Shown one piece after another: positions 1 through 9,081 of a stretch of 64,000 nucleotides of DNA (its first letter is position 1; each line of letters opens with the position of its first letter). The notes under the pieces are model-generated. The model had not been told where the DNA came from. It made no database searches and saw only the letters and a list, made by a program, of their open reading frames with translations. The position numbers were made by a program, and so were the translations under genes. This stretch comes from Vibrio sp. D404a (GTDB lineage: Bacteria; Pseudomonadota; Gammaproteobacteria; Enterobacterales; Vibrionaceae): positions 62,001 to 126,000 of the forward strand of contig NZ_JAHGAJ010000005.1 in NCBI RefSeq assembly GCF_030248535.1. Direction: 5' to 3'.

Positions 1-48
1 ACGGCAGGTGGTGTAAAAGGATAAGCTAGAGCTTATAAGAAAGACAAA

Positions 49-76
49 GAGCGACCGCAAGGTCGCTCTATATTGG
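49..76 (+). terminator. hairpin ending an upstream gene
   Basis: A perfect 8-bp stem (GAGCGACC / GGTCGCTC, 49-56 and 61-68) closes on a GCAA tetraloop and is followed by a T-rich stretch with no clean U-run. It probably ends a rightward gene whose last codons lie at the window edge; all three forward frames stop within the first 40 bases, so the gene cannot be named. Confidence 0.6.
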
Positions 77-122
77 CATTTTTATTACATCATTTGGTTT
101 GGCCGCCGATCAGTAATAAAAA

Positions 123-228
123 TAACCCTCAGGTTACGCATAGCTGGCTACTAATCAGGTTCCTTACGCTATTCAATGATTAGTGGTTTTTGTAACTCTA
201 ACCCAGGTATTTACTTGGGTTTTTTTAT
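123..228 (+). ncRNA. candidate structured small RNA with intrinsic terminator
   Basis: Three consecutive hairpins are visible: TAACC/GGTTA (123-127, 132-136), a roughly 10-bp stem CTACTAATCA/TGATTAGTGG (148-157, 177-186), and a terminator stem ACCCAG/TTGGGT (201-206, 215-220) followed by seven T. There is no credible open reading frame, and the preceding terminator separates it from the upstream gene. TTGGTT at 94-99 with TAAAAA at 117-122 (17 bp apart) could be a weak promoter. It does not match Spot 42, Qrr, RyhB or 6S as I know them. It could instead be a second terminator of the upstream gene. Confidence 0.3.
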
Positions 229-545
229 GCCTATAAGAACCCCTTTCCTTTAAAAGAGCTTACCTAGCTCTAAGAGTTTTTAACCCCTATAAGAGAAGAT
301 TAACCCTTCCTTTATCTTGGTAGCACATCACATCTCTAGTAATGAATCACAGAGTCAGTATAAATAGGCAAAAGTGAATTGATACTTTGGTCAAAGCCCA
401 CTGCGTGAGACTTCAATGAAAGTCATGCAACAATGATTCTTGTTGCATAAATTTTGTATGGCAAGGCGTTTGAAGACTTGAATAGAAGATAGAGTAGGGT
501 GTTTATCAATAGTTTGGTATTTATAAACAACTGAAATATATCGGG
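229..545. other. intergenic region with a 9-bp inverted repeat
   Basis: I see no gene here. The one clear structure is a perfect inverted repeat, ATGCAACAA / TTGTTGCAT (425-433 and 440-448, 6-base spacer), followed by AAATTTT. It could be a protein-binding site or a weak terminator. Confidence 0.4.
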
Positions 546-821
546 TTAGAGTTCTCTATTGGAAGGAGCACAGCCGAGATGTTGCAGCAATACATAGATA
601 CTCTCTTGGTCTAACGCGACACGCCTAAATAGATCGGCAAAGGTATTATCACCACCAAAACAGGTTTGGATGTAGTGATTAATCTCTTCTTCATTGTAGC
701 CTTCTACATATAGGGTTCTGACCCATTGATATTCAACCGCCTTAAGGTTGTTTAGGGTCGATTCACTCAGAGTGGTGCGCGTAACGCTCAAAAGGTGCTC
801 CAGAAATACAGTACGATCCAT
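546..821 (-). CDS. small protein of unknown function (91 aa)
   Basis: I do not recognise this protein. It is short, soluble and mildly acidic, with no signal peptide, membrane segment or obvious catalytic motif; the sequence looks mostly helical, with a tryptophan/tyrosine-rich middle (VEYQWVRTLYVEGYNEEEI). The ATG is not preceded by a good Shine-Dalgarno sequence, so the start is uncertain. It is a lone gene, separated by about 140 bases from the thioesterase gene on the same strand. Its clean length and codon use support a real gene. Confidence 0.6.
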   Translation of the reverse strand: MDRTVFLEHLLSVTRTTLSESTLNNLKAVEYQWVRTLYVEGYNEEEINHYIQTCFGGDNTFADLFRRVALDQESIYVLLQHLGCAPSNREL

Positions 822-964
822 TTTAGATGGCAGTATTTAAGCAGAGCTAAATGACGACTTTATTACAGTTATATTTTTTTACTGAATAGTGGTTTATTGC
901 GGATTTGGAATGGAAGTAAGGTCGCACAAGACTCAGCAGCCAGTGCAACCTTTTGGATGATAAG

Positions 965-1459
965 CTATTTTAAGTATTTGACGTGAGCTTCCATCTCTTC
1001 GCCAATTTCTTTACGCATGTTCATTAGGCGAACTGCAGAGTCGCGCAGTTCAATATCTTCTGGCGTTTCTGGCACCCATTCTGGCACTTTGGTTGGGAGG
1101 CCGTTCTCATCAACTGCAACCATGATAACAATACAGTGGGTGGTTAGGCGGTTGTTAAGCTCTTTGGGGTCGCTGGCTTGCACGTCGATAGCGATATGCA
1201 TAGACGAAGAGCCTGTGTAAATAACCTTAGCACTTACTTCGACCAAGTTACCTACGTGAATCGGTGCGACAAAGCGAATACCGCCTGCGTAAGCAGTAAT
1301 ACAATATTTGCCACTCCAGCCGGCTGAACAAGCATAGGCCGCCAAATCGATCCATTTCATCACGGCGCCACCGTGAACTTTACCACCAAAGTTAACATCT
1401 CCGGGCTCAGCTAAAAAACGAAGGGTTACGTCGCGTTTCCCGTTTTGACTACTGCTCAT
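965..1459 (-). CDS. acyl-CoA thioesterase, hotdog fold
   Basis: This is a cytoplasmic thioesterase of the YciA/YkhA hotdog family, which hydrolyses acyl-CoA to free acid and CoA. The family signature is clear: N-terminal GDVNFGGKVHGGAVMKWID holds the core helix with the aspartate of the WID motif used in catalysis, followed by the strands of a single hotdog domain (about residues 10-130) and a charged C-terminal helix. The length (164 aa) is usual for hexameric family members. AAGGAC lies 6 bases before the ATG. It is monocistronic. The acyl chain preferred cannot be read from sequence. Confidence 0.88.
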   Translation of the reverse strand: MSSSQNGKRDVTLRFLAEPGDVNFGGKVHGGAVMKWIDLAAYACSAGWSGKYCITAYAGGIRFVAPIHVGNLVEVSAKVIYTGSSSMHIAIDVQASDPKELNNRLTTHCIVIMVAVDENGLPTKVPEWVPETPEDIELRDSAVRLMNMRKEIGEEMEAHVKYLK

Positions 1460-1613
1460 CTTAAGTCCTTTTTATTCTTATGTTGTACTGCAACAACTAT
1501 GTTACTTACCAATAACATATACTTTAGTCGTAGGAATTAAAAGCAGAGTTTGTTGGTTGAGCAGGGAAATATTGAGGTTGGAGGAGTTATTAAAATTCGC
1601 GGCTGCAGATATG

Positions 1614-1645
1614 AAAAAACACCGAAGTATCAGTTCGGTGTTTTT
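1614..1645 (-). terminator. terminator of the oppA-like gene
   Basis: AAAAACACCGAA and TTCGGTGTTTTT form a long perfect stem with a 7-base loop, flanked by A-runs and T-runs, so it can act in both directions. It lies downstream of the leftward oppA-like gene. The rest of 1460-1760 shows no gene. Confidence 0.8.
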
Positions 1646-1760
1646 CAATTGTGGGGCTGGTAATCTAGCCTCTCGTTTTTAAGCCAACTAACCGTTGTTC
1701 ATCTGGTTAATTAAATCGCATGTTATACTGATAGCCGTGTTATTACTAGCCATTCTTCGA

Positions 1761-3383
1761 TTATTTCATTACAAAATATAGGTCTTTCGCGTAGATGTTC
1801 CCCTTGGGATTGTTTATTGGTAGACCCTTCAATGTGTTACGTACCAAACGAGTGTGGTTGTAGTGATAAAGAGGGATCACTGCCGCTGATTCATTGAGTA
1901 GCGCCTCGGCTTGCTGGTATACCTTGAAGCGCTCATCTTGTTGGGTAATAACACTTGCTTGCTGCATCAGTTTATCGAATTCTGGGTTGCAATAGCCGCT
2001 TTCATTGGCTGTATGCCCGCAGGTGAAGCCCTCAAGTAGAGCAGACGGTTCAGGGTAGTCGCCAAATGCCCAAGAGCGAGCCAGTTGGTAGTCGCCAGAG
2101 CTTTTTGCGGCGACATAAGCTTTCCACTCCATGTTTTCTAATTCCACCTTCACACCCAATGGCTTCCACATTGAAGCGATGGCCAGTGCGATTTTCTTGT
2201 GGTTCTCACTGGTGTTGTAGGTCAACTTGAAGGTGAGAGGGTTGTTTTGATCGTACCCCGCTTCATTTAACAGTTGCTTCGCTTGCTTGAGGCGCTGGTT
2301 TGTATCTAACTGTTTGAATTCCGACGTCGGCGCTTGGTAATTTGGGATGTTGTTCGGAGTCACACTGTATGCTTCTGGCTCACCTTGACCAGTGATCTTA
2401 TCGACCAAGATCTCGCGGTTCACCGCCATACTTAATGCCTGACGAACGTTTACATTGTCGAAAGGAGCTTGGCGTGTGTTGAACGAATAAACGTAAGAGC
2501 CTAGCAGAGCTTGTGCCTTGATTTGCTCTGGATTTTCTTGAATAAGCTTTTGATAGTATTCGAGCTGAACTCGGTTGGTCATATCAATTTCACCGGATTG
2601 ATAACGAATCAGCTCCGCATTTTGTGATGATAAGCCTAGGTAAGTCACACCGTTGATTACGGTTGCGTCATTGTCCCAATATTTAGGGTTACGCTCTACT
2701 TTCACATACTCGTTTGGCACCCATTCAGAGAGCGTGTAAGCGCCATTTGTAGTTATGTTTTCTGGGCGTGTCCAACGCTCCCCTTTCTCCTTCACTAGCT
2801 GACTTGGCACAGGGAAGAAGGTCTTGATGCTCATTAAGCTCATGAAATAGGGCGTAGGTTTACTTAGCGTGATTTCGACAGTGAGCGGGTCGAGCGCTTT
2901 AATCCCCAATTCTGAAGGCGCTTTATTGCCAGCGATGATCTCTTCAGCATTAAGTACGTTAGCTGTCTTGAATACAAAGCTGGTGTTATTACCGGTTGTT
3001 GGGTTGACGGCACGTTGCCAAGCAAATACGAAATCATCTGCGGTGACAGGCGAACCATTCGACCACTCAAGTCCTTTTTTTAGGGTGAAGGTGACTGTCT
3101 TACCGCCATTGCTAAAACGCCAATCTTGAGCTTGACCGGGGATGATCTGCCCGTCTCGATTCTCAATTACGAAGCCTTCAAACATGTCATTAACGATGAT
3201 ATCGCCCGGCATACCTGAATTAACAAAAGTAGGATCCAGTGTATTGGGTTCAGCGCCATTACCGCGGACAAAATGTTGCTCGCTGGAGAGAAGGACATCT
3301 GATGGAACCTGTGCGGCCATTGTGGAAGCTGAGCCTAACGCCAATAGAGTAGGAACAAGAATAGAGAGGGGTGATTTAGTCAT
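1761..3383 (-). CDS. peptide ABC transporter substrate-binding protein (OppA type)
   Basis: A periplasmic solute-binding protein of the SBP_bac_5 family (OppA/MppA), which captures oligopeptides for an ABC importer. A Sec signal peptide is evident (short basic start, hydrophobic core, ASTMAA cleavage region), then GAEPNTLDPTFV and the family's YNTSENHKKIA and C-terminal YHYNHTRLV regions. Length (540 aa) equals that of E. coli OppA. AAAGGAA lies just before the ATG. No permease or ATPase genes are next to it, so it is an orphan that must use membrane components encoded elsewhere, as MppA does in E. coli. Bound ligand cannot be inferred. Confidence 0.92.
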   Translation of the reverse strand: MTKSPLSILVPTLLALGSASTMAAQVPSDVLLSSEQHFVRGNGAEPNTLDPTFVNSGMPGDIIVNDMFEGFVIENRDGQIIPGQAQDWRFSNGGKTVTFTLKKGLEWSNGSPVTADDFVFAWQRAVNPTTGNNTSFVFKTANVLNAEEIIAGNKAPSELGIKALDPLTVEITLSKPTPYFMSLMSIKTFFPVPSQLVKEKGERWTRPENITTNGAYTLSEWVPNEYVKVERNPKYWDNDATVINGVTYLGLSSQNAELIRYQSGEIDMTNRVQLEYYQKLIQENPEQIKAQALLGSYVYSFNTRQAPFDNVNVRQALSMAVNREILVDKITGQGEPEAYSVTPNNIPNYQAPTSEFKQLDTNQRLKQAKQLLNEAGYDQNNPLTFKLTYNTSENHKKIALAIASMWKPLGVKVELENMEWKAYVAAKSSGDYQLARSWAFGDYPEPSALLEGFTCGHTANESGYCNPEFDKLMQQASVITQQDERFKVYQQAEALLNESAAVIPLYHYNHTRLVRNTLKGLPINNPKGNIYAKDLYFVMK

Positions 3384-3621
3384 TGTAATTCCTTTACGAC
3401 TTAAACAGAACTTTATGCATTAAAACGGAATAATTACAATGTTGCAACAAATAGTAGGGGTATTATTGATAGATAACAGTATGGGGTTCTAAAGTGATTT
3501 GAAAAGAAAAAGTGAAGCAAGCACAAGGTCTCGTTTCGCCTCTAGGGATCAGTTTATTAAAGATTGGTTTCTGTGGTGGCTCCTAGCTGAAGGGCTTTAC
3601 TGAAACCTCACCCTCTTCGTA

Positions 3622-4515
3622 TTAACTCTGCTGAGGAATGGCTTCCTTGACCACTTGCTTTCTTTTGATTTGGGCCATAATTACACCAGAGATAACCATG
3701 ATGCCGCCCATGAAGTGGTAGTCATGTACCGTTTCACCAAGCCAAGTTGCTGCAAGAACGACGGCGACAACAGGCAGCAAGTTCATGAACATAGCACTGG
3801 AGTCTGCACCAATTGCGTCGATGGCTTTTACCCACATCCAAGGTGCTAATACCGAGGCCGCTATCGCAGCGTAAGCGATAAGTGGTAGCGATTCTTGTGA
3901 AGGCATCAACTGTTCGCTAGTTAGCCATAGTGGCGTTAACATCGCGACTGCAAACAAGCCTTGCATGTAAATCACCACCCAATTGCTTACTGGCATCTTC
4001 CAGCGTTTAAGCAGTACACAGTAAGAGGCGTAGACAAGAGCCGCAATCAACATGTAGCCATCACCTTGGGTAAGCTCTTGGTGCAAGAAAAACAGTGGGT
4101 CACCTTTACCCAACATAAACGCCAAACCTGATAGCGACAGCACACCGCCGACAATGCTCAGACCTGAAATTGATTTGTGTAGCAGTGGGACACTCAGAAA
4201 TACACTAATCAATGGCACTAATGAGGTAATCAGCGCCATGTTTGATGCGCTGGTGGTAAGGCCAGCATAGTAACCAAGAGATTGATTCAACACCATTCCC
4301 AGTAAGGCCAGAAATGCTAGCTTAGTCAGATTCGGTTTAATTGCAGGCCACTGTTTAATCGCGCTTGGCAAACAGAAGGGCGTAAGAATGAGCATGGCGA
4401 CAAACCAACGGAAGAAACTCATTGCGCTTGGTTCGATAACGCTCGCCGCCATCTTATTCACAATGGCATTGGCACCCCAGATACAAACAGTAAAAAATGG
4501 CAGAAGATATGACAT
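3622..4515 (-). CDS. DMT (EamA) family exporter
   Basis: An inner-membrane transporter of about ten helices made of two EamA repeats, the drug/metabolite transporter fold used for efflux of amino acids, metabolites or drugs. The protein begins naturally at MSYLLPFFTVCIWG, whose hydrophobic helix with a conserved WG is the usual N-terminus; the frame stays open 37 codons upstream, but that extension is polar and unlike the family, so I start at 4515 (297 aa). It is transcribed away from an AraC-type regulator across a gap of about 100 bases, a common arrangement in which the regulator controls the exporter. Substrate unknown. Confidence 0.88.
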   Translation of the reverse strand: MSYLLPFFTVCIWGANAIVNKMAASVIEPSAMSFFRWFVAMLILTPFCLPSAIKQWPAIKPNLTKLAFLALLGMVLNQSLGYYAGLTTSASNMALITSLVPLISVFLSVPLLHKSISGLSIVGGVLSLSGLAFMLGKGDPLFFLHQELTQGDGYMLIAALVYASYCVLLKRWKMPVSNWVVIYMQGLFAVAMLTPLWLTSEQLMPSQESLPLIAYAAIAASVLAPWMWVKAIDAIGADSSAMFMNLLPVVAVVLAATWLGETVHDYHFMGGIMVISGVIMAQIKRKQVVKEAIPQQS

Positions 4516-4551
4516 GTGAATTCCATCGCAGAATGAGTTGATGTGCGTAGT

Positions 4552-4581
4552 TTGACAGGTCGTTACACTTACAGATATCTT
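4552..4581 (+). promoter_or_regulatory. sigma-70 promoter of the AraC-type gene
   Basis: A consensus -35 TTGACA (4552-4557) is followed 18 bases later by TATCTT (4576-4581). Transcription would start about 27 bases before the TTG start codon at 4615, which independently supports that start. Confidence 0.55.
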
Positions 4582-4614
4582 TAAAAAGACATCGAACGCG
4601 ATAGGAAGACAAGT

Positions 4615-5403
4615 TTGAAAAAACAATCAAGAAACCTTCACCCCTCCTTATCAATTGATAAGGCTCCATCCAACGTATTTATGAATTTTGAAGCGTTTCT
4701 TTCTAATACCGAAACACGAGTGCACAGCCATCCTTGGGGACAAGTGCAGCTGATCAGCGGAGGAATATTAGAGATGGAAGCGGAGGGAACCCGATTCTTA
4801 GCTCCGCCACACCTTGCGATTTGGGTACCGGCTGGCGTGATGCACTGCAGTTACAACCGCAAGCCATTAGATTACTGTTCGCTGAATATTGCACCAGAGC
4901 TGACTCAGCACCTTCCAGAAAAGACCAGCCTAATCAAGATTACACCGATCGTGTCGTCGATCATTGATGACTTTCGAGATAGGGGAGTTAATGTTGCAGA
5001 GAGCGAACCAGATAAGCGTTTAGTGCAGGTCTTGCTTGATCAATTGGCTGAGCGACAGGTTGAACACCACTTCCTGCCATCGACAGACAATAAGTACTTA
5101 GCCCCAATCCTAGCAGCGATTGAAGAAAACCCAACCGATGAGATCTCTCTAAAAGATTGGGCTGAACGCGTTCACACCACAGAGCGTACCTTGTCACGCC
5201 ATTGCCAAAGTGAATTAGGCATGAGCTTCACCGAGTGGCGCTTGCGCGTTCGCTATCTCTACTCAATGGATCTGCTCCGTAATGGTCAATCGGTGAAAGA
5301 GGTTGCGCTAACTCTAGGTTATAACCAAGCCAGCCCTTTCATCTCAATGTTTAAAAAGTATTCCGGACAGACACCAGAGCAATATAAGAATCGCTTGTTG
5401 TAA
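4615..5403 (+). CDS. AraC family regulator with cupin domain
   Basis: A one-component regulator: N-terminal cupin (about residues 20-110, with VHSHPWGQVQLISGGILEM) and C-terminal double helix-turn-helix (about 165-262, with DWAERVHTTERTLSRHCQSE and VKEVALTLGYNQASPF). The layout resembles E. coli NimR (YeaM). It begins at a TTG codon, chosen because AGGAAG sits 6 bases upstream and the only nearby ATG (codon 23) lacks a ribosome-binding site. Divergent from the EamA exporter, so it most likely controls that gene in response to a small ligand. Confidence 0.87.
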   Translation: MKKQSRNLHPSLSIDKAPSNVFMNFEAFLSNTETRVHSHPWGQVQLISGGILEMEAEGTRFLAPPHLAIWVPAGVMHCSYNRKPLDYCSLNIAPELTQHLPEKTSLIKITPIVSSIIDDFRDRGVNVAESEPDKRLVQVLLDQLAERQVEHHFLPSTDNKYLAPILAAIEENPTDEISLKDWAERVHTTERTLSRHCQSELGMSFTEWRLRVRYLYSMDLLRNGQSVKEVALTLGYNQASPFISMFKKYSGQTPEQYKNRLL

Positions 5404-5528
5404 CAGGTTTTGTGTCAGCAAGTTTTTGCTCTTTAGCCACCTCTAATAAGGTGGTATCGCTTCAACGAACAACAGCGGTAAATGAGCTCTTAAACCACTC
5501 ACAAAAGTCATAAGCCAGCGATAGAGTG

Positions 5529-6533
5529 TTATGCTTGCTGACACTCTTTGTCGGGGAGAACTTTGTTGATGACTAGCATAGCTACAAAAATGTAGGCCAT
5601 TGCGAAAGCTATTTGAGTCAACCTGACAAAAATTTTCCCTTCTGCATCATCCATAATCGGCCCCAATGAGACGCCACATACAACCGTAAAGGCGGTCATG
5701 GCGGTGGCAGCGAGCGCGTTTCCCTTTAGCAGTTGCTGGGCTAATAGCGCGTAGCCAAGCAAGAGCACAAGAGCAAGCAATGGAAGAAATGGCGCGATAA
5801 CCGTGACTTCATAAGCCAACACGGCCATTAAACCACCAGCGATATTGCCAATCATGGCACCTTTTATCATGTCGAAATTGTTGTTAGAGCTGGCGGCGAA
5901 CTGAGTGACTTGTACGGCAAGGTAGGTGAGCGTGAACGCACTAACACTGCTCGTAATAAATGAGAAAGCCACAAATGGCAAAAATGCCATGCTTAGCCGT
6001 AGCCAGCGTCTGTTTTCGCAATAGTTGTCATCAGGTTTTGGAGATGATTGCGCCGAATCATCCGCGGGTAGTAGATAGAACGCGAGGCTACTGACTAGCC
6101 ATGCAATGACTAGATTGTGCGGCAGCCAAATAGCAAGATCCCAAGCGATATCTGGGTCCGACTTCATCTGCAATGGAATCAGCAGCGCGCCAAGTAGCGC
6201 CATAACCACTGTGAGTATGTCTTTTTTGACCACTAGAATCTTGTACGACAACACGACCCCAATAAAAACCAACAGTAACGTTGCGCCCGGATAAAAGCGC
6301 GTGGTCGCAGAGAGATACCACGCGCCAATCATATAAACGTAAGCGACGATAATCAGCTTGATAGCATACTGAACGGGCACTGGCTTCGGGCTTAGAATAA
6401 ACAGGCTAGTGAGTACCGCCCCGACAAAAGATAGCTTCCAACCTACCACCAACCCCAAGACAAAAATAAGCCAAGGAGTGAGGGTAACTCGGAGTCCATA
6501 TCTGAGTTTAGAATCTGATAACAACATCGACAT
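5529..6533 (-). CDS. DUF2955 / FUSC-like inner-membrane protein
   Basis: A polytopic membrane protein with two blocks of hydrophobic helices (about residues 10-155 and 180-325) separated by a short polar stretch containing KPDDNYCENRRW. This is the arrangement of DUF2955 proteins, relatives of the fusaric-acid-resistance (FUSC/AaeB) family that pair with HlyD-type periplasmic adaptors. It starts 5 bases after the stop codon of the HlyD gene, so the two are translated together. The likely role is efflux of an aromatic acid or similar compound. Function is by family and context only. Confidence 0.8.
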   Translation of the reverse strand: MSMLLSDSKLRYGLRVTLTPWLIFVLGLVVGWKLSFVGAVLTSLFILSPKPVPVQYAIKLIIVAYVYMIGAWYLSATTRFYPGATLLLVFIGVVLSYKILVVKKDILTVVMALLGALLIPLQMKSDPDIAWDLAIWLPHNLVIAWLVSSLAFYLLPADDSAQSSPKPDDNYCENRRWLRLSMAFLPFVAFSFITSSVSAFTLTYLAVQVTQFAASSNNNFDMIKGAMIGNIAGGLMAVLAYEVTVIAPFLPLLALVLLLGYALLAQQLLKGNALAATAMTAFTVVCGVSLGPIMDDAEGKIFVRLTQIAFAMAYIFVAMLVINKVLPDKECQQA

Positions 6534-6538
6534 ATCGA

Positions 6539-7600
6539 CTAGTAGAGGTAGCTAAACAGAGACATAACCCTGATATAGGCAGATGCTAACAGGTTCATCA
6601 TTGTGTTGTCGCCAGTGTAAATGATGACGTCTGCTTGACCATTGAGGAACAGCTTAACGTCATCATCGGCATTGGCTGTTCGGTATTCAGTTAGTACGAT
6701 TCTGATAGGGAATCTTTGTGGCTCTCTCAGCCAGTTGTTGTTGGCGGTCGGGTTGGGAAGACCATCAGCCCCTAGGTTGTCGTGAAAGGCGGCTGAAACA
6801 ATGCTTTCCACTTCCCCTTCAAACACTCGTCCTGGGTGTGTATCTAACACAACACTGACGCTGTCGCCTGCATCGATTTTGCCGACATTGTTTTCTGTCA
6901 TGTAGGCTTCTATCCAGATATCTCTGCCATCAATAAACGTCATTATTGGTTGACCTGCTTGTGCGTGAGCCCCTGCAGCAACTGACAAATTGACCACGCC
7001 ACCATCGGATGGTGCTCTCAATTCAGTGTAAGTCAGTTCGAGTTCAGCTTGCGCAAGGTTCACTAAAGCAGAGCGAACCTTTGGGTTGTCCTCGCCATCG
7101 CTGCCCAGTCGCGATGCAGCACTCTTGTACTCTGCACGAGCAACCTCGACGGCGCTTTCAGCATCAGACAGGCTTGCTCTTGCTTCATCTGCTTTGGCTT
7201 TAGGAATCAGCCTTTTTCTTTCTAACTCAAGCCATCTTGCTGTCTGAACTTTGACACTTTCTAGATTAGCTTGTTGTCGAATTAACTGTGCTTGTGCACG
7301 TTCAACTTCAGACGAAGAGGCACCAACATCTTGAGTGGCGGTCTCTAGTTCCGCTTTTCTTCTTTCGAGAACAAGTTCAAATGGACGAGGATCGATACGA
7401 GCGAGTAGAGCGCCTGCTTTTACCGCTTCGGTATTCACAGCTTGTATATCGATGACAGTCCCGCTCACCATCGGAATGATAGGCGTCACGACGGCTTTTA
7501 CTCTGGCGTTGGAAGTAAACGGTGTGGTTCTGTCTGCGCCGACATACCAAAGAAAAATAACCACGGCGAGGCAAGCGACGATCTTTACGAATCTATCCAT
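6539..7600 (-). CDS. HlyD family periplasmic adaptor
   Basis: A membrane-fusion protein (EmrA/AaeA type) linking an inner-membrane pump to the outer membrane. Visible parts in order: N-terminal membrane anchor (about residues 8-24), first half of the lipoyl domain (VTPIIPMVSGTVIDIQAVN), a long alanine/glutamate-rich coiled-coil hairpin (about 80-180), the second lipoyl half (LRAPSDGGVVNLSVAAGAHA), and a beta-barrel domain to the C-terminus. It lies between the AI-2E-family gene (81 bases upstream) and the DUF2955 gene (5 bases downstream), forming a three-gene export operon. Confidence 0.9.
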   Translation of the reverse strand: MDRFVKIVACLAVVIFLWYVGADRTTPFTSNARVKAVVTPIIPMVSGTVIDIQAVNTEAVKAGALLARIDPRPFELVLERRKAELETATQDVGASSSEVERAQAQLIRQQANLESVKVQTARWLELERKRLIPKAKADEARASLSDAESAVEVARAEYKSAASRLGSDGEDNPKVRSALVNLAQAELELTYTELRAPSDGGVVNLSVAAGAHAQAGQPIMTFIDGRDIWIEAYMTENNVGKIDAGDSVSVVLDTHPGRVFEGEVESIVSAAFHDNLGADGLPNPTANNNWLREPQRFPIRIVLTEYRTANADDDVKLFLNGQADVIIYTGDNTMMNLLASAYIRVMSLFSYLY

Positions 7601-7681
7601 TATTCTTTATCACTGTAATTAAGGAATGGTTGTTGAGTGAGGAGAGAGCGGTAAGCATGGTCACCGCTCTATTTGGTTGGC

Positions 7682-8806
7682 TTAGCTGTCTGCGCTCGTT
7701 TCCTGTTGTTCAATGACAGCTTGTGTTGCGGTATCACTTTCCGTCGCTACCCACGCCATGAATACTTGGTAGCCTGCTGCGAGGAAGGCTGCACCGATGA
7801 ACATACCCAGGATTCCACCTGACATCATACCGCCGATAGCACCAATGAGAACGACAGGCATTGGTACCGCTAGGCCTCTACCAAGTACCATTGGTTTTAG
7901 GAAGTTGTCAGTTAAGCTAGCTGCAATCATCAACACTGTGAAGATGGTGTTGTGTAAGGTTGAGGTGTCGTTTCCTGACCAAAGTAGAGCCGAAGCAACA
8001 ATAGCAACCAAGGTCACTGGGATCTGACAGATAGCAAATACAAGCGCCACAATAGTCAGTAGCGGTGCCGCAGGTACCGATGCAAGATTAACAGTAAGGC
8101 CGAATACCAAAGCGGTTAAGAAAGCGATGCCGATAATACCGATCGCCACTTGACGAATGGTTGCGGTTGTCAGTTTATGTAGCTCCGCACCACGTTGCTC
8201 GTTGGAGAAGCTGATGAATATCTTCTTGATTGAGAGAGTGGCTGGTTGCGCCCAAGCGAGCATGATGCCTGCGATAATAATGGCTCCGATCAGCAGAAAT
8301 ACACTCTTCGCCGCGCCACTTGCTGTTTCAACAAACCAATTCAATACTTCTTTGATTTGAGGCTGACGATCTTCTACGAAGCCTGTGAAATCAAGGGATG
8401 CTTCTTTCCAAACATCATAGATATTGGCGCCGATGATCGGCCAGTCTTTGACACTCTCGGTTGGTGCTGGTAGTACAAGAGTGCCTGCCTCATAGGCATC
8501 AAACGCTAGTAAGATGTTTGTTGCGAATGCATTACCAACTAAAGCAGTTGGCACACCCAGTATTAAGACCCCTATGATGGCAATCAGGGTTGAGCTTCTT
8601 GCTGGTGTCCACTTGGTCTTCTTTTCAATGAATAGGCGAACAGGGTAAAGTGCAATTGCCAGTACTAGCGCCCATAGTAAAATAGGCAGGAACGGAAGAA
8701 ATGCCCAAGAACAAACGATGATGATAAATGCTAGTGTGGAAAATCGGATCAAAGACTTGGTGAATGCATTAGATATCACAACTTCTAAATCTTCGTTATT
8801 TCTCAT
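7682..8806 (-). CDS. AI-2E family transporter (PerM/YdiK type)
   Basis: An inner-membrane protein of the AI-2E exporter-like superfamily (PF01594): paired N-terminal helices (WAFLPFLPILLWALVLAIALYPV), a soluble insert of about 70 residues between helices (roughly 100-165), then a bundle of helices with the conserved glycine-rich region PMPVVLIGAIGGMMSGGILG. Length (374 aa) is usual. GGGAA precedes the ATG. Members have been proposed to move autoinducer-2, and others act as sodium/proton antiporters, so the name should not be read as a function. First gene of the operon with HlyD and DUF2955, divergent from an AraC regulator. Confidence 0.85.
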   Translation of the reverse strand: MRNNEDLEVVISNAFTKSLIRFSTLAFIIIVCSWAFLPFLPILLWALVLAIALYPVRLFIEKKTKWTPARSSTLIAIIGVLILGVPTALVGNAFATNILLAFDAYEAGTLVLPAPTESVKDWPIIGANIYDVWKEASLDFTGFVEDRQPQIKEVLNWFVETASGAAKSVFLLIGAIIIAGIMLAWAQPATLSIKKIFISFSNEQRGAELHKLTTATIRQVAIGIIGIAFLTALVFGLTVNLASVPAAPLLTIVALVFAICQIPVTLVAIVASALLWSGNDTSTLHNTIFTVLMIAASLTDNFLKPMVLGRGLAVPMPVVLIGAIGGMMSGGILGMFIGAAFLAAGYQVFMAWVATESDTATQAVIEQQETSADS

Positions 8807-9012
8807 GAGTGGTTCCCATATAAAAGTGACGTTTTCTGGTGACTGTGCTGAGTGCGTTTATACTTCATTGATGCCAATTGCAGTCGTTGCAAGTAGGCAT
8901 ACGATTTAACTGTGTTAATAAAAAAATTAGTTTACTTTTGTAGTAAATTCAAAAAATTAATGAAGTAATGGCTCGCAATTTTTGAAAATTTTAACCACTT
9001 TATTTATGTGAA

Positions 9013-9031
9013 TTTGGCATTTTACGCCAAA
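9013..9031. promoter_or_regulatory. inverted repeat, candidate operator
   Basis: TTTGGC and GCCAAA (9013-9018, 9026-9031) flank a 7-base AT-rich spacer in the gap between the divergent AI-2E-family operon and the AraC gene. Position and symmetry fit an operator, but no named regulator is matched. Confidence 0.35.
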
Positions 9032-9081
9032 CGGTTAGATTTTAATGGTTGTCACTTTAAGCGCAGAGTGTGAGGGTTGGA

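Noticed and set aside
5437..5454. CCACCT / AGGTGG hairpin after the AraC gene
   Set aside because: Short stem with no U-run, so I do not call a terminator.
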